This document shows, piece after piece, positions 1 through 7,129 of a stretch of 8,048 nt of DNA. Made by a program: the position numbers and the translations under genes. This DNA comes from a bacterium Ga0077546. Its GTDB lineage: Bacteria; Cyanobacteriota; Vampirovibrionia; Obscuribacterales; Obscuribacteraceae. The stretch spans positions 1 through 8,048 of the forward strand of contig LNEX01000213.1 in the NCBI GenBank assembly GCA_001464165.1. The letters are read 5' to 3'. The notes under the pieces are model-generated. The model did not search any database, had not been told where the DNA came from, and was given only the letters and a program-made list of their open reading frames with translations. Every line of letters begins with the position of its first letter. The first letter of the stretch is position 1.

Positions 1-1468
1 CTGGTAGAAGCCAGTAGTTGTCAGCTAGGTAACTATCGAAAGCCAGTTCAGATTGACCACTGGCAAGGGGTAAATCAAAAGGGGCGTAGCGAACAATACC
101 GTGCTCGCGCACTAGCAATTCTTCAATTGCACCTAAAAGGCGATATTGCAGGCGCACATCTTCAATGGGATGGTCGTGCATTTTGATGGTAGAGGTGGCA
201 ATGAAGGCTAGAGAACAGTCACTGGGCCTGTGCGGGTTTTCTATAGGTAGTGGCGAGCTGAAAAGGCGCTCTAGTATTTTGCTTCTTGCTGCTTTGATTA
301 GCTCTGCCAGGGTGTTTTTTTGATTTTGAGAATAGAGCCATTGACCATATTCATTTTTGCTGATACTGCTCAAGATGGCATCAGCCTTTGCGCTTGTAAG
401 GGACAACAATGTCTGTAGGCTCTCAAAACCGCTGCGGATCGCTTCTGTATCCCAGGTCAGGCCAAGGGGGAAGGGGATTTCCTCCCAGGGGCCAGCTGAA
501 GGGGCGTTGAAGTCAAATTCTCCAGTCTCGTTGGTGTTTATTGCCTTTAGATAAGATGCCACCATGACTATTGTATTGGCAATTAAATCGGTGTTATCGG
601 CAATTTCTTTTTCGCTAAAGCCACAGTCTTCGCAGTTTGCTGCTGCTATCACTGTGTCGCAAATGGCTTTAAGAGCCAAGCCGTGTGACTCAAGGCGTTT
701 GTTGTTAAACCAGGTGACGTCGCGCTTTAGTGTCTCTGGCAGAAAAATGTGCGCCACTCCATCAAGCAGACCACCAGAGCGATAAAACTCGGGGTTGGCT
801 ATAGATTTTTTTATGGCCTCTACTTCTTCGCTCTGACCATAAAAGCGACACAGCGTCAACATCGCTTGGCGCCAAGCCAACGGTTTGAGTGCACGCTCCA
901 TGTCGCCGCAGCGCACGGTATCGGTCACCCACTGCCGACCGCTCATGTCCCAGTTTTCTTCTGCTTCAGCCGTTCGCACAAGGCCGTTCTGTTCGTTGAC
1001 TGATAGGGCAAAAACCTGTCTGTCTTGACAAAAGTCGAATAGAGCAGAAAAACTTTCAACTGAATATCTAGCTTTTAAATAACTTGCCACGGCAAGGTTG
1101 TGAACTGGCAATTTGTGGGAGTCTTCGTCTATGTAAGCGGGTTCGTGGCTGGAGGCGCAAAGCATTGCTCGCAGACTAGTTTTAAATTTTTGCAGAATTT
1201 TAAGCAGTGCCTGATTATTCTCGGCAGAGGCTGCCTCTTGCCAATTGAGTAAACTTTCAGCTTTGAGCAAATCCACCGTATGGCCGGCTATAGCAATCGG
1301 TAAAGTTTCTCTTGTTAAACTCTTGCCAAGGTATGTTAGCCAATTTTGGTCGTTCCGCGATACTTGCTTCCGTCCGCTCGCTACTTCGTCAAGTTGGCTC
1401 AAAGCCTCAATTATCTGCGTGTAAGTGTGGCTAGGACTGCTCTGCTTCACTTTGGCAATTTGCTCCAT
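1..1468 (-). CDS. GH15/glucoamylase-like (six-hairpin) protein, C-terminus off left edge
   Basis: This minus-strand frame is open for 489 codons from ATG 1468 to the left edge, with no stop seen, so the 3' end is missing. The codon just before the ATG is an in-frame TAG, so no earlier start exists; the Shine-Dalgarno is weak. Segments resemble glucoamylase-type (alpha/alpha)6 enzymes. Residues 180-194 (WVTDTVRCGDMERAL) resemble the substrate-pocket W-RD motif. WFNNKRLESHGLALKAI (253-269) matches the QNDGPALRAI block. PWEEIPFPLGLTW (327-339) matches the WEE general-acid loop, E329 or E330 being the likely acid. GIVRY (457-461) followed by DNYWLL resembles the late GxxRY-Y-W block. The expected general-base Glu would lie beyond the edge. 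No signal peptide is visible, so it is probably cytoplasmic and acts on an alpha-glucan or related glucoside; the substrate is unknown. The match is distant, so a non-catalytic relative is possible. It is divergent from the bestrophin gene. Confidence 0.65.
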   Translation of the reverse strand, partial: MEQIAKVKQSSPSHTYTQIIEALSQLDEVASGRKQVSRNDQNWLTYLGKSLTRETLPIAIAGHTVDLLKAESLLNWQEAASAENNQALLKILQKFKTSLRAMLCASSHEPAYIDEDSHKLPVHNLAVASYLKARYSVESFSALFDFCQDRQVFALSVNEQNGLVRTAEAEENWDMSGRQWVTDTVRCGDMERALKPLAWRQAMLTLCRFYGQSEEVEAIKKSIANPEFYRSGGLLDGVAHIFLPETLKRDVTWFNNKRLESHGLALKAICDTVIAAANCEDCGFSEKEIADNTDLIANTIVMVASYLKAINTNETGEFDFNAPSAGPWEEIPFPLGLTWDTEAIRSGFESLQTLLSLTSAKADAILSSISKNEYGQWLYSQNQKNTLAELIKAARSKILERLFSSPLPIENPHRPSDCSLAFIATSTIKMHDHPIEDVRLQYRLLGAIEELLVREHGIVRYAPFDLPLASGQSELAFDSYLADNYWLLP

Positions 1469-1597
1469 CTAAACAACGGCAGGCCTCAAGTTTTGCTGCC
1501 TTTCACCGACAGGCCTTATGCTAACGCAAAAGCGCCTTGTACTAACTCAGCTGAGTGCATTAATATTGTCGGTCGTTACCTTAGACCTAAACGTGCC
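1469..1597. promoter_or_regulatory. Divergent intergenic region between GH15-like and bestrophin genes
   Basis: This 129-bp spacer should hold the promoters of both divergent genes. On the plus strand TTGTAC (1537-1542) is followed after 18 bases by TAATAT (1561-1566), a weak -35/-10 pair upstream of the bestrophin ATG at 1598. A perfect 12-bp palindrome, ACTCAGCTGAGT (1545-1556), lies inside that spacer and could be an operator. CAGGCCT occurs twice (1480-1486 and 1510-1516), exactly 30 bp apart. All of these are short motifs that can occur by chance; the assignment is positional inference. Confidence 0.3.
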
Positions 1598-2680
1598 ATG
1601 CCTTCAGACCCTGACTATCAGAATTTACCTCAGAATGTAGCCCAGAGCGAGGCGCACAAGTATTCGGCCGCCAGTCGTGGCAGCAGTTCTTATGCCGGAA
1701 TCCCAGCTGCTACTGCTCCGATATCTACGTCTAAGGGGCCGATTTATAAGGCTTTCGCATTTTGGATTTACCCATTTACACGCTTCCATAGAATTCCTGT
1801 ATTCAAGCGTGTATGGCTGTACTTGGCCTTTATGGCGGTTTATTCTTTTGCCGTTGATGTGGTAGTTACTCAGAACTTTTCCAATCATCTTTTCAAAGAG
1901 GCTGGTGCGGCTGGGTACACAAGTGTCATTTTGGGTCTGTTGCTGGTATTTCGTACCAATACTGCCTACGAGCGCTGGTGGGAAGGGCGCAAACTTTGGG
2001 GCCAACTGGTAAATGACTCGCGTAATCTTTGCTTGAAAGTGCGCACCTATGTGCCGACAGGTCCAGGTGATAAGGCTGAGCTAGGTGAGTTAGTAGTTTC
2101 TTTCGCCTATGCGCTCAAGCATCATTTGCGCGATTCTCAAGCCAGTCGCAGTTTGCCTGGATTAGGAGATATCCCTGAAGGGGTGAAGATCAATGCCCCG
2201 GTTCATCTAGCGGGAAAGATATACGAGAAAGTTTTAGAGTGGAAGAGAGAGGATTTGTTCGACGGCTTTATCATGATTCAGCTCGATACTCATCTGCGCT
2301 CTTTTATGGATATTTGCGGTGCCTGCGAGCGTATTAAAAATAGCCCCCTGGCTCTGTCGTATCGCGCCTTTATGCGTCAAGGTATTGCTCTTAATCTGTT
2401 GGCCCTACCTTGGTATATCGAACCTGAGTTCAATTATTGGTTGAGCTTGCCTTTGATTTTGATAGGCTCATACTTTCTCATTGGTCTTGAGTTAATTGCT
2501 GAAGACATTGAAGAACCATTTGGTAAGGATGGCGATGACTTGCCGCTTGATACCATATGTGCCACCATTGAAAGCACAGTAAACGATATTTTGCAGCTTA
2601 ATCGCTCCCAGAAATTTACAACTTCATTCCGCAAGCCTCGAATCGACCCTCTTAAAGAAACAAAGGCAAACCCTACTTGA
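1598..2680 (+). CDS. Bestrophin family (UPF0187/YneE-like) anion channel protein
   Basis: This 360-residue membrane protein belongs to the bestrophin/RFP-TM family; bacterial members form pentameric anion (some cation) channels in the inner membrane. The family signature LLLVFRTNTAYERWWEGRKL (114-133) is present, followed by LWGQLVNDSRN. The late hallmark LIAEDIEEPFGKDGDDLPLD (299-318) is also intact. Hydrophobic segments lie near 70-91, 106-118, 261-275 and 280-300. Residues 1-55 are a Ser/Ala-rich extension with no recognised domain, so it is longer than the usual ~300 residues. I chose ATG 1598 because the frame upstream (to 1346) would overlap the divergent gene and encodes nothing protein-like; no strong Shine-Dalgarno is visible. 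The stop is 16 bp before the outer-membrane protein gene, so they are likely co-transcribed. The family call is firm; the ion carried and the physiological role are not determinable here. Confidence 0.9.
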   Translation: MPSDPDYQNLPQNVAQSEAHKYSAASRGSSSYAGIPAATAPISTSKGPIYKAFAFWIYPFTRFHRIPVFKRVWLYLAFMAVYSFAVDVVVTQNFSNHLFKEAGAAGYTSVILGLLLVFRTNTAYERWWEGRKLWGQLVNDSRNLCLKVRTYVPTGPGDKAELGELVVSFAYALKHHLRDSQASRSLPGLGDIPEGVKINAPVHLAGKIYEKVLEWKREDLFDGFIMIQLDTHLRSFMDICGACERIKNSPLALSYRAFMRQGIALNLLALPWYIEPEFNYWLSLPLILIGSYFLIGLELIAEDIEEPFGKDGDDLPLDTICATIESTVNDILQLNRSQKFTTSFRKPRIDPLKETKANPT

Positions 2681-2696
2681 GTCTTTTGCTGCGGCC

Positions 2697-3500
2697 ATGA
2701 CAATTCTTATTTGTCGCTTGTTGCGTTCGGCTTTCAGCGCAGTTTTTCTCCTACTTTTTGCTTCTGCGTATGCTATCGCTGCTGGTTCTTCTGGCTCTGC
2801 TGGTCCGAGTGATAACATTGACACTAACCGACCGAGTTTTATGTTCTCTCCAATAGTTTTGCCGAAGGGCAGTCTGCAACTTGAGAATGGCTGTCTTGAT
2901 TCTGGTTTGAGAAGAGGTCGAGTGGGTTTTGACTTGCCCGAGACCCAAGTGCGAATTGGTCTAGCGCGCTCCACTGAGTTTCAGGTTTTTGTCCCTAACT
3001 ATGTTCTCAGTAAGGCTGAGGGCAAGTTCTCTTCTGCTGTGACAGATATCTCTGAAATCGGAATTAAGCAACAGTTGCCCACTAAGGGTAAGCTCAAGGC
3101 GGCAGTTATTGCCGCTGTTAGTGCGCCGACTGGCTCTAGTCGCCTGAGCCTTGGTGGCACATCTGGAATTTTGCGCCTGCCATATCTCTATGCTATCAAC
3201 GACAAATGGTGTATCGCTGGCATGCAGTCGTTGCTAATTATCAATCACGGCAAAAGTGTGCAATGGCAACCTGATGTTTTAGTTTCGCGCAGTATTGGTA
3301 GTAAAGCTTGCGCTTTTCTTGAGTATGGTGGTTATTTTACTTCGAATAGAAATCCCATTAATCTCATCCACGTTGGCGCTGAATACAAAATCACCCCCCA
3401 TCAGGAGCTGGACGCGCACTTTGGCTTTGGCCTCAATCAGTCTGCACCGTCAGCCTTCGTTGGCGGGGGTTATTCATTTAGATTAGATGGACTTTTTTGA
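2697..3500 (+). CDS. Outer-membrane beta-barrel protein, MetA-pathway (Phenol_MetA_deg-like) type
   Basis: The 267-residue product has a Sec signal peptide: positive start, hydrophobic core at about residues 11-24, and probable cleavage after AYA-IAA near 26-29. The mature protein opens with the block TNRPSFMFSPIVLPKGSLQL (43-62), typical of the 'MetA-pathway of phenol degradation' outer-membrane family (usually T-D-RP-F--SP-VP-G-LQ-E-G). The rest shows alternating beta strands, and it ends in Phe after an aromatic/hydrophobic strand (YSFRLDGLF), the classic signal for BAM-dependent barrel insertion. Members are presumed porin- or transporter-like; despite the family name, nothing here points to phenol metabolism. 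It starts 16 bp after the bestrophin stop, without a clear Shine-Dalgarno, suggesting translational coupling or a weak site. It ends 20 bp from the convergent TPR gene. Specific substrate unknown. Confidence 0.75.
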   Translation: MTILICRLLRSAFSAVFLLLFASAYAIAAGSSGSAGPSDNIDTNRPSFMFSPIVLPKGSLQLENGCLDSGLRRGRVGFDLPETQVRIGLARSTEFQVFVPNYVLSKAEGKFSSAVTDISEIGIKQQLPTKGKLKAAVIAAVSAPTGSSRLSLGGTSGILRLPYLYAINDKWCIAGMQSLLIINHGKSVQWQPDVLVSRSIGSKACAFLEYGGYFTSNRNPINLIHVGAEYKITPHQELDAHFGFGLNQSAPSAFVGGGYSFRLDGLF

Positions 3501-3520
3501 ATAATGTTAGAGTCTAGGTA

Positions 3521-4186
3521 TCAGCGGCGGTGCATCTTTAAAATGAGATCAGCGTATTGCTGTCTAGTTTGTGCCAGCCGAGGATCTGAAGGTAACAGAG
3601 TTCTTTGCTGAATGGCCAGTGCTTGTTCATAGTAAAGTTTTGCTTCTGCTAAGCGACCAGTAGAGGCGCAAAGCGCCCCTAAGCAGTTATAGCTATCGGC
3701 AATGAAGGGGCTGTTGCCATCGAGCTTGTTTTTGCGAATGGTGAGAGCACGCTTGTATAGTGGTTCGGCCGCTTTGAAGTTAGCCGCTAGCTGGTAAGCT
3801 TGACCGAGGTCGTTTAATGCGCTGGCTGTGCTCTGGCTATCAGGACCGCGTTCCTTTTCGGTTAGTTCTAGGGCGCTCTTCAATTCTTTGATAGCATCTT
3901 GAAACTTGCCTTGACGCATGTATAAATACCCTAGACCGGTAAACGAATCGGCCATTGCATAATTATTGCTGCCGCCCATTTTTGTGCGCAATTCTAGAGA
4001 GTGTCTGAGGTCTTTCTCTGCATCTTTGTATTGACCCAAGGCCGTTTCAGCTCTGCCAATGAAGGCCTCACACTCGGCTACGCGCATGGGGTCATTGCCG
4101 TTGGCAATGTATAAAGTGCGCGCTGTCTCTAGATTTGCTTGCGATTCATCATACTCACCTTGGGCGTACTGAATCATGCCAAGCAA
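3521..4186 (-). CDS. TPR-repeat region split from the upstream kinase by an in-frame stop
   Basis: If translated alone from TTG 4186 (nearest ATG 4177), this gives a 221-residue protein made almost entirely of tetratricopeptide repeats of the 42-residue, kinesin-light-chain-like type. Helix-turn positions recur at G10, G51, G93, A135 and G177, with units near 1-26 (incomplete), 34-68, 76-110, 118-152 and 160-194. It has no signal peptide or membrane segment. TPRs bind proteins or peptides. It is in the same frame as the kinase upstream. The 11 codons between the kinase TAA and this TTG (4187-4219, TNSPKNAGNRY) supply the missing first half of helix A of repeat 1, so the reading frame originally extended upstream. 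No convincing Shine-Dalgarno precedes the TTG. It is best read as the C-terminal sensor/scaffold domain of the kinase, now separated by a mutation, a sequence error or stop readthrough. Confidence 0.7.
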   Translation of the reverse strand: MLGMIQYAQGEYDESQANLETARTLYIANGNDPMRVAECEAFIGRAETALGQYKDAEKDLRHSLELRTKMGGSNNYAMADSFTGLGYLYMRQGKFQDAIKELKSALELTEKERGPDSQSTASALNDLGQAYQLAANFKAAEPLYKRALTIRKNKLDGNSPFIADSYNCLGALCASTGRLAEAKLYYEQALAIQQRTLLPSDPRLAQTRQQYADLILKMHRR

Positions 4187-4219
4187 ATAGCGATTGCCTG
4201 CGTTTTTAGGTGAATTTGT

Positions 4220-4222
4220 TTA
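4220..4222 (-). other. In-frame TAA interrupting a kinase-TM-TPR reading frame
   Basis: The TAA ends the kinase frame after ...ADYNKGA. Translation in the same frame then continues without a stop through 11 codons and the whole TPR domain to 3521. Replacing this codon would give one 671-residue protein. A single base change from CAA, GAA or AAA would create it. No frameshift is needed, and the kinase shows no other damage. Confidence 0.75.
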
Positions 4223-5536
4223 AGCGCCTTTGTTGTAGTCTGCTTGCGCGTCTAGTTGAAGCTTTTCAATTTCACTGTCACCCTTACTACCTGAAAAACC
4301 TTGATTGAGAGTAAATGATATGGCAATTAAGGCCACTGCACCAACAGCAATGAGCACAGCTTTTTTGTTCGCCACTATATTTGAAAGAGCGTTACTAGTT
4401 ACATTTGGCTGTTCGACTTTGGCCTGCAGTGCAGCTCCGTCTTCTTCTTGCTTAGATTCACTTTTCTCATTGACTTCAGGACTCTCAACTTTTTCAACAG
4501 CTGGTATTTCTAGTCGAGGAATGTCTGTTCGTGTTAGCGAATCACCAGGAATTCCTTGGTAGACATGTTCGAGAGCATCTCTCAGTTCTCCCATCGATTG
4601 ATAACGGTCGTCTGGTTGTTTAGCCATGGCCTTAAAAATTATTGTTTCAAGGTCGGCGGGAATATTGAGCTCAGGGCAGACGATGCTAAAAGCTTCAGGG
4701 GTCTCATTAACGTGTTTGTAGAGATACTCTATTAAGTCATGTCCTGTAATTGGTTGCTTACCAGAAAGAGTGCGATACATAACACAGCCGAGTGAATAAA
4801 TGTCACAGCGGGCATCCACAGGCAGGGCGCGACACTGTTCTGGACTCATATAAGGTGGGCTGCCGAATACCTCGCCGGTTCTTGTTAAGTTATCGGTCTC
4901 ACCTTCGGTTGGGGTGAGAAGTTTGGCAATACCAAAATCGACGATTTTGACAAAGTCGGGATCGTTATCAAGCTGCACTAGCATAATATTGCTTGGTTTG
5001 AGGTCGCGGTGTACCACGCCGTTTTCATGGGCGTGGGCAAGACCCAAGCTCACTTGCTTGAATATATGAACGCTGCGCTTTAGTTCTAAATTGGCACCAC
5101 CAGCTATTTGTTCTGCCAAGCTGGTGCCTTCTAAGAAAGCCATTACAAGATAGGGCACGCCGCCGTCGGTGACGCCAAAATCATATACAGTAAGAATATT
5201 GGGGTGGTTGAGAGCACTAGCCAGTTCGGCTTCTTTTTGAAAACGCTTAAGAGCCGCGGCCCCAGAGACTAAATTGGGGTGCATCATCTTTACAGCCACG
5301 ATCCGCTTGAGAAGGCGGTGTTTGGCTTTGTAAACCTGACCCATGGCGCCATCGCCAATTAATTCTAAAATTTCGTAGCGGTCGCCAAGTACAGTGCCGA
5401 CCAAATCAGCTTCTTTCAAGGGAGTGAGGGTCGTGCCATCGGCTGGGCAGGTCGTCAGCTCACCAACATATTCTTTGCTGCAAGCGACACAGATTTTTTT
5501 CTGGTTTCCAGCGTTTCCTGAGCCCGTATCTGGCAT
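4220..5536 (-). CDS. Membrane-anchored Ser/Thr protein kinase with N-terminal Cys-rich ribbon
   Basis: This 438-residue Hanks-type (PknB-like) kinase phosphorylates Ser/Thr on protein targets. Residues 16-34 form a ribbon-like motif (CVAC, then CPADG), probably zinc binding although only three Cys are seen. The kinase domain spans about 54-325: glycine loop GDGAMG (61-66), VAVK with Lys83, alphaC Glu102, catalytic HRDLKPSN (176-183), DFG (200-202), SPE (231-233) and a DIYSLG helix. All catalytic residues are intact, so it should be active. An acidic Pro/Glu-rich linker is followed by one membrane segment (393-410), placing the kinase in the cytoplasm. The C-terminal tail stops just before a TPR region in the same frame, where related receptors continue. 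ATG 5536 has only a weak AGAG site upstream, but a good promoter lies about 40 bases away. It is divergent from the DUF2252 gene. Confidence 0.93.
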   Translation of the reverse strand: MPDTGSGNAGNQKKICVACSKEYVGELTTCPADGTTLTPLKEADLVGTVLGDRYEILELIGDGAMGQVYKAKHRLLKRIVAVKMMHPNLVSGAAALKRFQKEAELASALNHPNILTVYDFGVTDGGVPYLVMAFLEGTSLAEQIAGGANLELKRSVHIFKQVSLGLAHAHENGVVHRDLKPSNIMLVQLDNDPDFVKIVDFGIAKLLTPTEGETDNLTRTGEVFGSPPYMSPEQCRALPVDARCDIYSLGCVMYRTLSGKQPITGHDLIEYLYKHVNETPEAFSIVCPELNIPADLETIIFKAMAKQPDDRYQSMGELRDALEHVYQGIPGDSLTRTDIPRLEIPAVEKVESPEVNEKSESKQEEDGAALQAKVEQPNVTSNALSNIVANKKAVLIAVGAVALIAISFTLNQGFSGSKGDSEIEKLQLDAQADYNKGA

Positions 5537-5578
5537 CTAACTCTAAACTCTTCTATTTAATATTCCGTGATTTTATCG

Positions 5579-5609
5579 ATTATAGACCCTTCTTGGGGGC
5601 GAAGGTCAA
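5579..5609 (-). promoter_or_regulatory. Sigma70-type promoter for the kinase gene
   Basis: On the minus strand a perfect -10 TATAAT (5584-5579) lies downstream of a 5/6 -35 TTGACC (5609-5604). The spacer is 19 bases, longer than the optimal 17. The predicted start of transcription, near 5572, would leave a leader of about 36 bases before ATG 5536. Found by eye; no transcript data. Confidence 0.5.
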
Positions 5610-5691
5610 AATGTACGGTAGCGTAAGCTTGAGGTTAATCTACCTGGGTTGGGAATAAATGTTTTGTGCACTAATTTCATGGTTTAGTACT

Positions 5692-5698
5692 GGGAGAG
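5692..5698 (+). promoter_or_regulatory. Shine-Dalgarno fixing the TTG start of the DUF2252 gene
   Basis: GGGAGAG stands 6 bases before TTG 5705 (core GGAG at 5693-5696, 8 bases of spacing). An in-frame TAA at 5699-5701 lies between it and the start, so translation cannot begin upstream in this frame. The nearest ATG (5679) is in another frame and hits a stop after one codon. This makes TTG the best start. Confidence 0.65.
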
Positions 5699-5704
5699 TA
5701 AGAC

Positions 5705-7129
5705 TTGGAAACCAACAGCAGCCAGTCAGAAAAGAAGCAGATAGACACAGCACGGCTCCATGACAACACTGTCTCACCTCGCGATGATAGACGCGATCGA
5801 GGCAAAATTTTGCACGAGGCTGTGCCCCATGAGCTGCTTGCTCGTTTTAAGCCAGAAAGCAACCGGCCCGACCCGATTGAGCTGATTGAACAGTCAAATG
5901 TCGGCCGCCGGCCAGAGCTAATTCCCATTCGTTATGGCCGCATGCTGGTTTCTCCCTTTACGTTTTATAGAGGAACAGCTGCTCTCTTTGCCTCTGACAT
6001 TGGTGAGTCGTTTGTTACCAAAGTCAAAGTGCAAACTTGTGGGGATGCCCACCTTCTAAATTTTGGTGCCTTTGCTACTCCAGAACGCAATATTGTTTTT
6101 GATTTAAACGATTTTGATGAAACACTTCCGGCCCCCTGGGAGTGGGATGTGAAGCGCCTAGCCGCTAGTTTTGTCCTGGCTGGACGCAATAATGATGTTA
6201 AGCCAAGGCATTGTCAGCAGGCTGCTGAAGCTGTTGCCCGGGGCTATCGCCTGAAGATGCTTCAATATTCTAAGATGAGCATTCTTGATATTTGGTATGA
6301 CCGCTTCGATTGGAGTGCAGTTGCTCAGAACACCTCCGATCCGCGTTTGCAAAAGCGCATTAAAGATAAGACAGAGAAAGCCATTAAGCGCACTATTCAA
6401 TCGTATTACTTCCCTAAAATGACAGAAGAACACGATGGTGACTATCGCATCAAAGATACACCGCCAGCGGTCTATCACCTCAAAGGTAGCGAAGCGGATA
6501 GTTTCCGCGAGCAGACCCTGAAGGCTTTTGAGCTTTACAAACAGTCATTGCAAGACGACCGACAACGTTTGTTCGATCGCTATAAAATGGTTGATGTGGC
6601 TATTAAAGTTGTAGGCATTGGAAGTGTTGGCACTACATGTGCTGTGGCACTGATGCTTGCACCAGATGCAGAGCCCTTGATGTTGCAGTTGAAAGAAGCA
6701 CGAGCCTCGGTTTTGGAGACTTATGCTGGACATAGTGAATTTAAAAATCATGGGCAAAGAGTTGTAGCTGGCCAGCGCATTATTCAGTCAGCCAGCGATA
6801 TTTTCTTAGGGTGGACCGAATTTGACGATGGAAAGCACTACTATGTGCGACAACTGCGTGACACGAAAGTCAAACTAGAGCCTGATTTGTGGGACGGCCC
6901 CCGCCTAGTTGAAAGCGCTGAAGTCATGGGAGCTGTTCTTGCTCGCTCTCATGCTCGCTCTGGTGATGCTGCTGTGCTAAGTGGTTACCTTGGTGAAGAG
7001 ACTACTTTTGAAGAAGCAATAGGTCTCTTTTCAATTGCCTACGCCGATCAAGCTGAGAAAGACTATGAGCTATTCTCTGATGCTGTGAGAAAGGGTCAGA
7101 TTAGTGCTGCAGAAAATTGCGGCTACTAA
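5705..7129 (+). CDS. DUF2252 family protein (kinase-like phosphotransferase motifs)
   Basis: A 474-residue soluble protein without signal peptide, about the usual length of the DUF2252 family, whose biochemical role I do not know. Family-conserved blocks are complete: PELIPIRYGRMLVSPFTFYRG (70-90, read with gaps), CGDAHLLNFG (112-121), VFDLNDFDETLPAPWEWDVK (131-150), VVGIGSVGT (302-310), LQLKEARASVLE (327-338), DIFLGW (365-370), YYVRQLRD (379-386) and LARSHARSGD (412-421). CGDAHLLNFG plus DLNDFDE...WDVKRLA look like the catalytic loop and metal-binding strand of APH/choline-kinase-like enzymes (HGDxHxxN...DFD...WDL). GIGSVGT followed by K330 resembles a nucleotide-binding glycine loop and lysine, but lies C-terminal to them. 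The phosphotransferase idea is inference. Translation starts at TTG 5705 with a good Shine-Dalgarno. The stop is only 6 bp from that of the convergent RNB gene. Confidence 0.9.
   Translation: METNSSQSEKKQIDTARLHDNTVSPRDDRRDRGKILHEAVPHELLARFKPESNRPDPIELIEQSNVGRRPELIPIRYGRMLVSPFTFYRGTAALFASDIGESFVTKVKVQTCGDAHLLNFGAFATPERNIVFDLNDFDETLPAPWEWDVKRLAASFVLAGRNNDVKPRHCQQAAEAVARGYRLKMLQYSKMSILDIWYDRFDWSAVAQNTSDPRLQKRIKDKTEKAIKRTIQSYYFPKMTEEHDGDYRIKDTPPAVYHLKGSEADSFREQTLKAFELYKQSLQDDRQRLFDRYKMVDVAIKVVGIGSVGTTCAVALMLAPDAEPLMLQLKEARASVLETYAGHSEFKNHGQRVVAGQRIIQSASDIFLGWTEFDDGKHYYVRQLRDTKVKLEPDLWDGPRLVESAEVMGAVLARSHARSGDAAVLSGYLGEETTFEEAIGLFSIAYADQAEKDYELFSDAVRKGQISAAENCGY

Noticed and set aside
357..1003. 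Three short plus-strand open frames (357-554, 564-785, 749-1003)
   Set aside because: They lie antisense inside the 489-codon GH15-like frame, and their translations have no domain-like or hydrophobic pattern.
1346..1597. An 84-residue N-terminal extension of the bestrophin frame
   Set aside because: It would overlap the divergent gene by about 120 bases; the residues do not look like protein, and family homology starts well after ATG 1598.
1625..2005. A 126-codon minus-strand open frame inside the bestrophin gene
   Set aside because: Antisense shadow of a strongly conserved coding region; no recognisable features.
2434..2974. Overlapping minus-strand frames across the bestrophin/outer-membrane gene junction
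   Set aside because: They run antisense to two well-supported genes and show no family motif.
3501..3520. Terminator between the convergent outer-membrane and TPR genes
   Set aside because: Only 20 bp, with no stem longer than four pairs; the T-run at 3493-3498 has no hairpin before it.
6158..6757. Minus-strand open frames inside the DUF2252 gene
   Set aside because: Shadows of a gene with family-wide conserved motifs in the plus frame.
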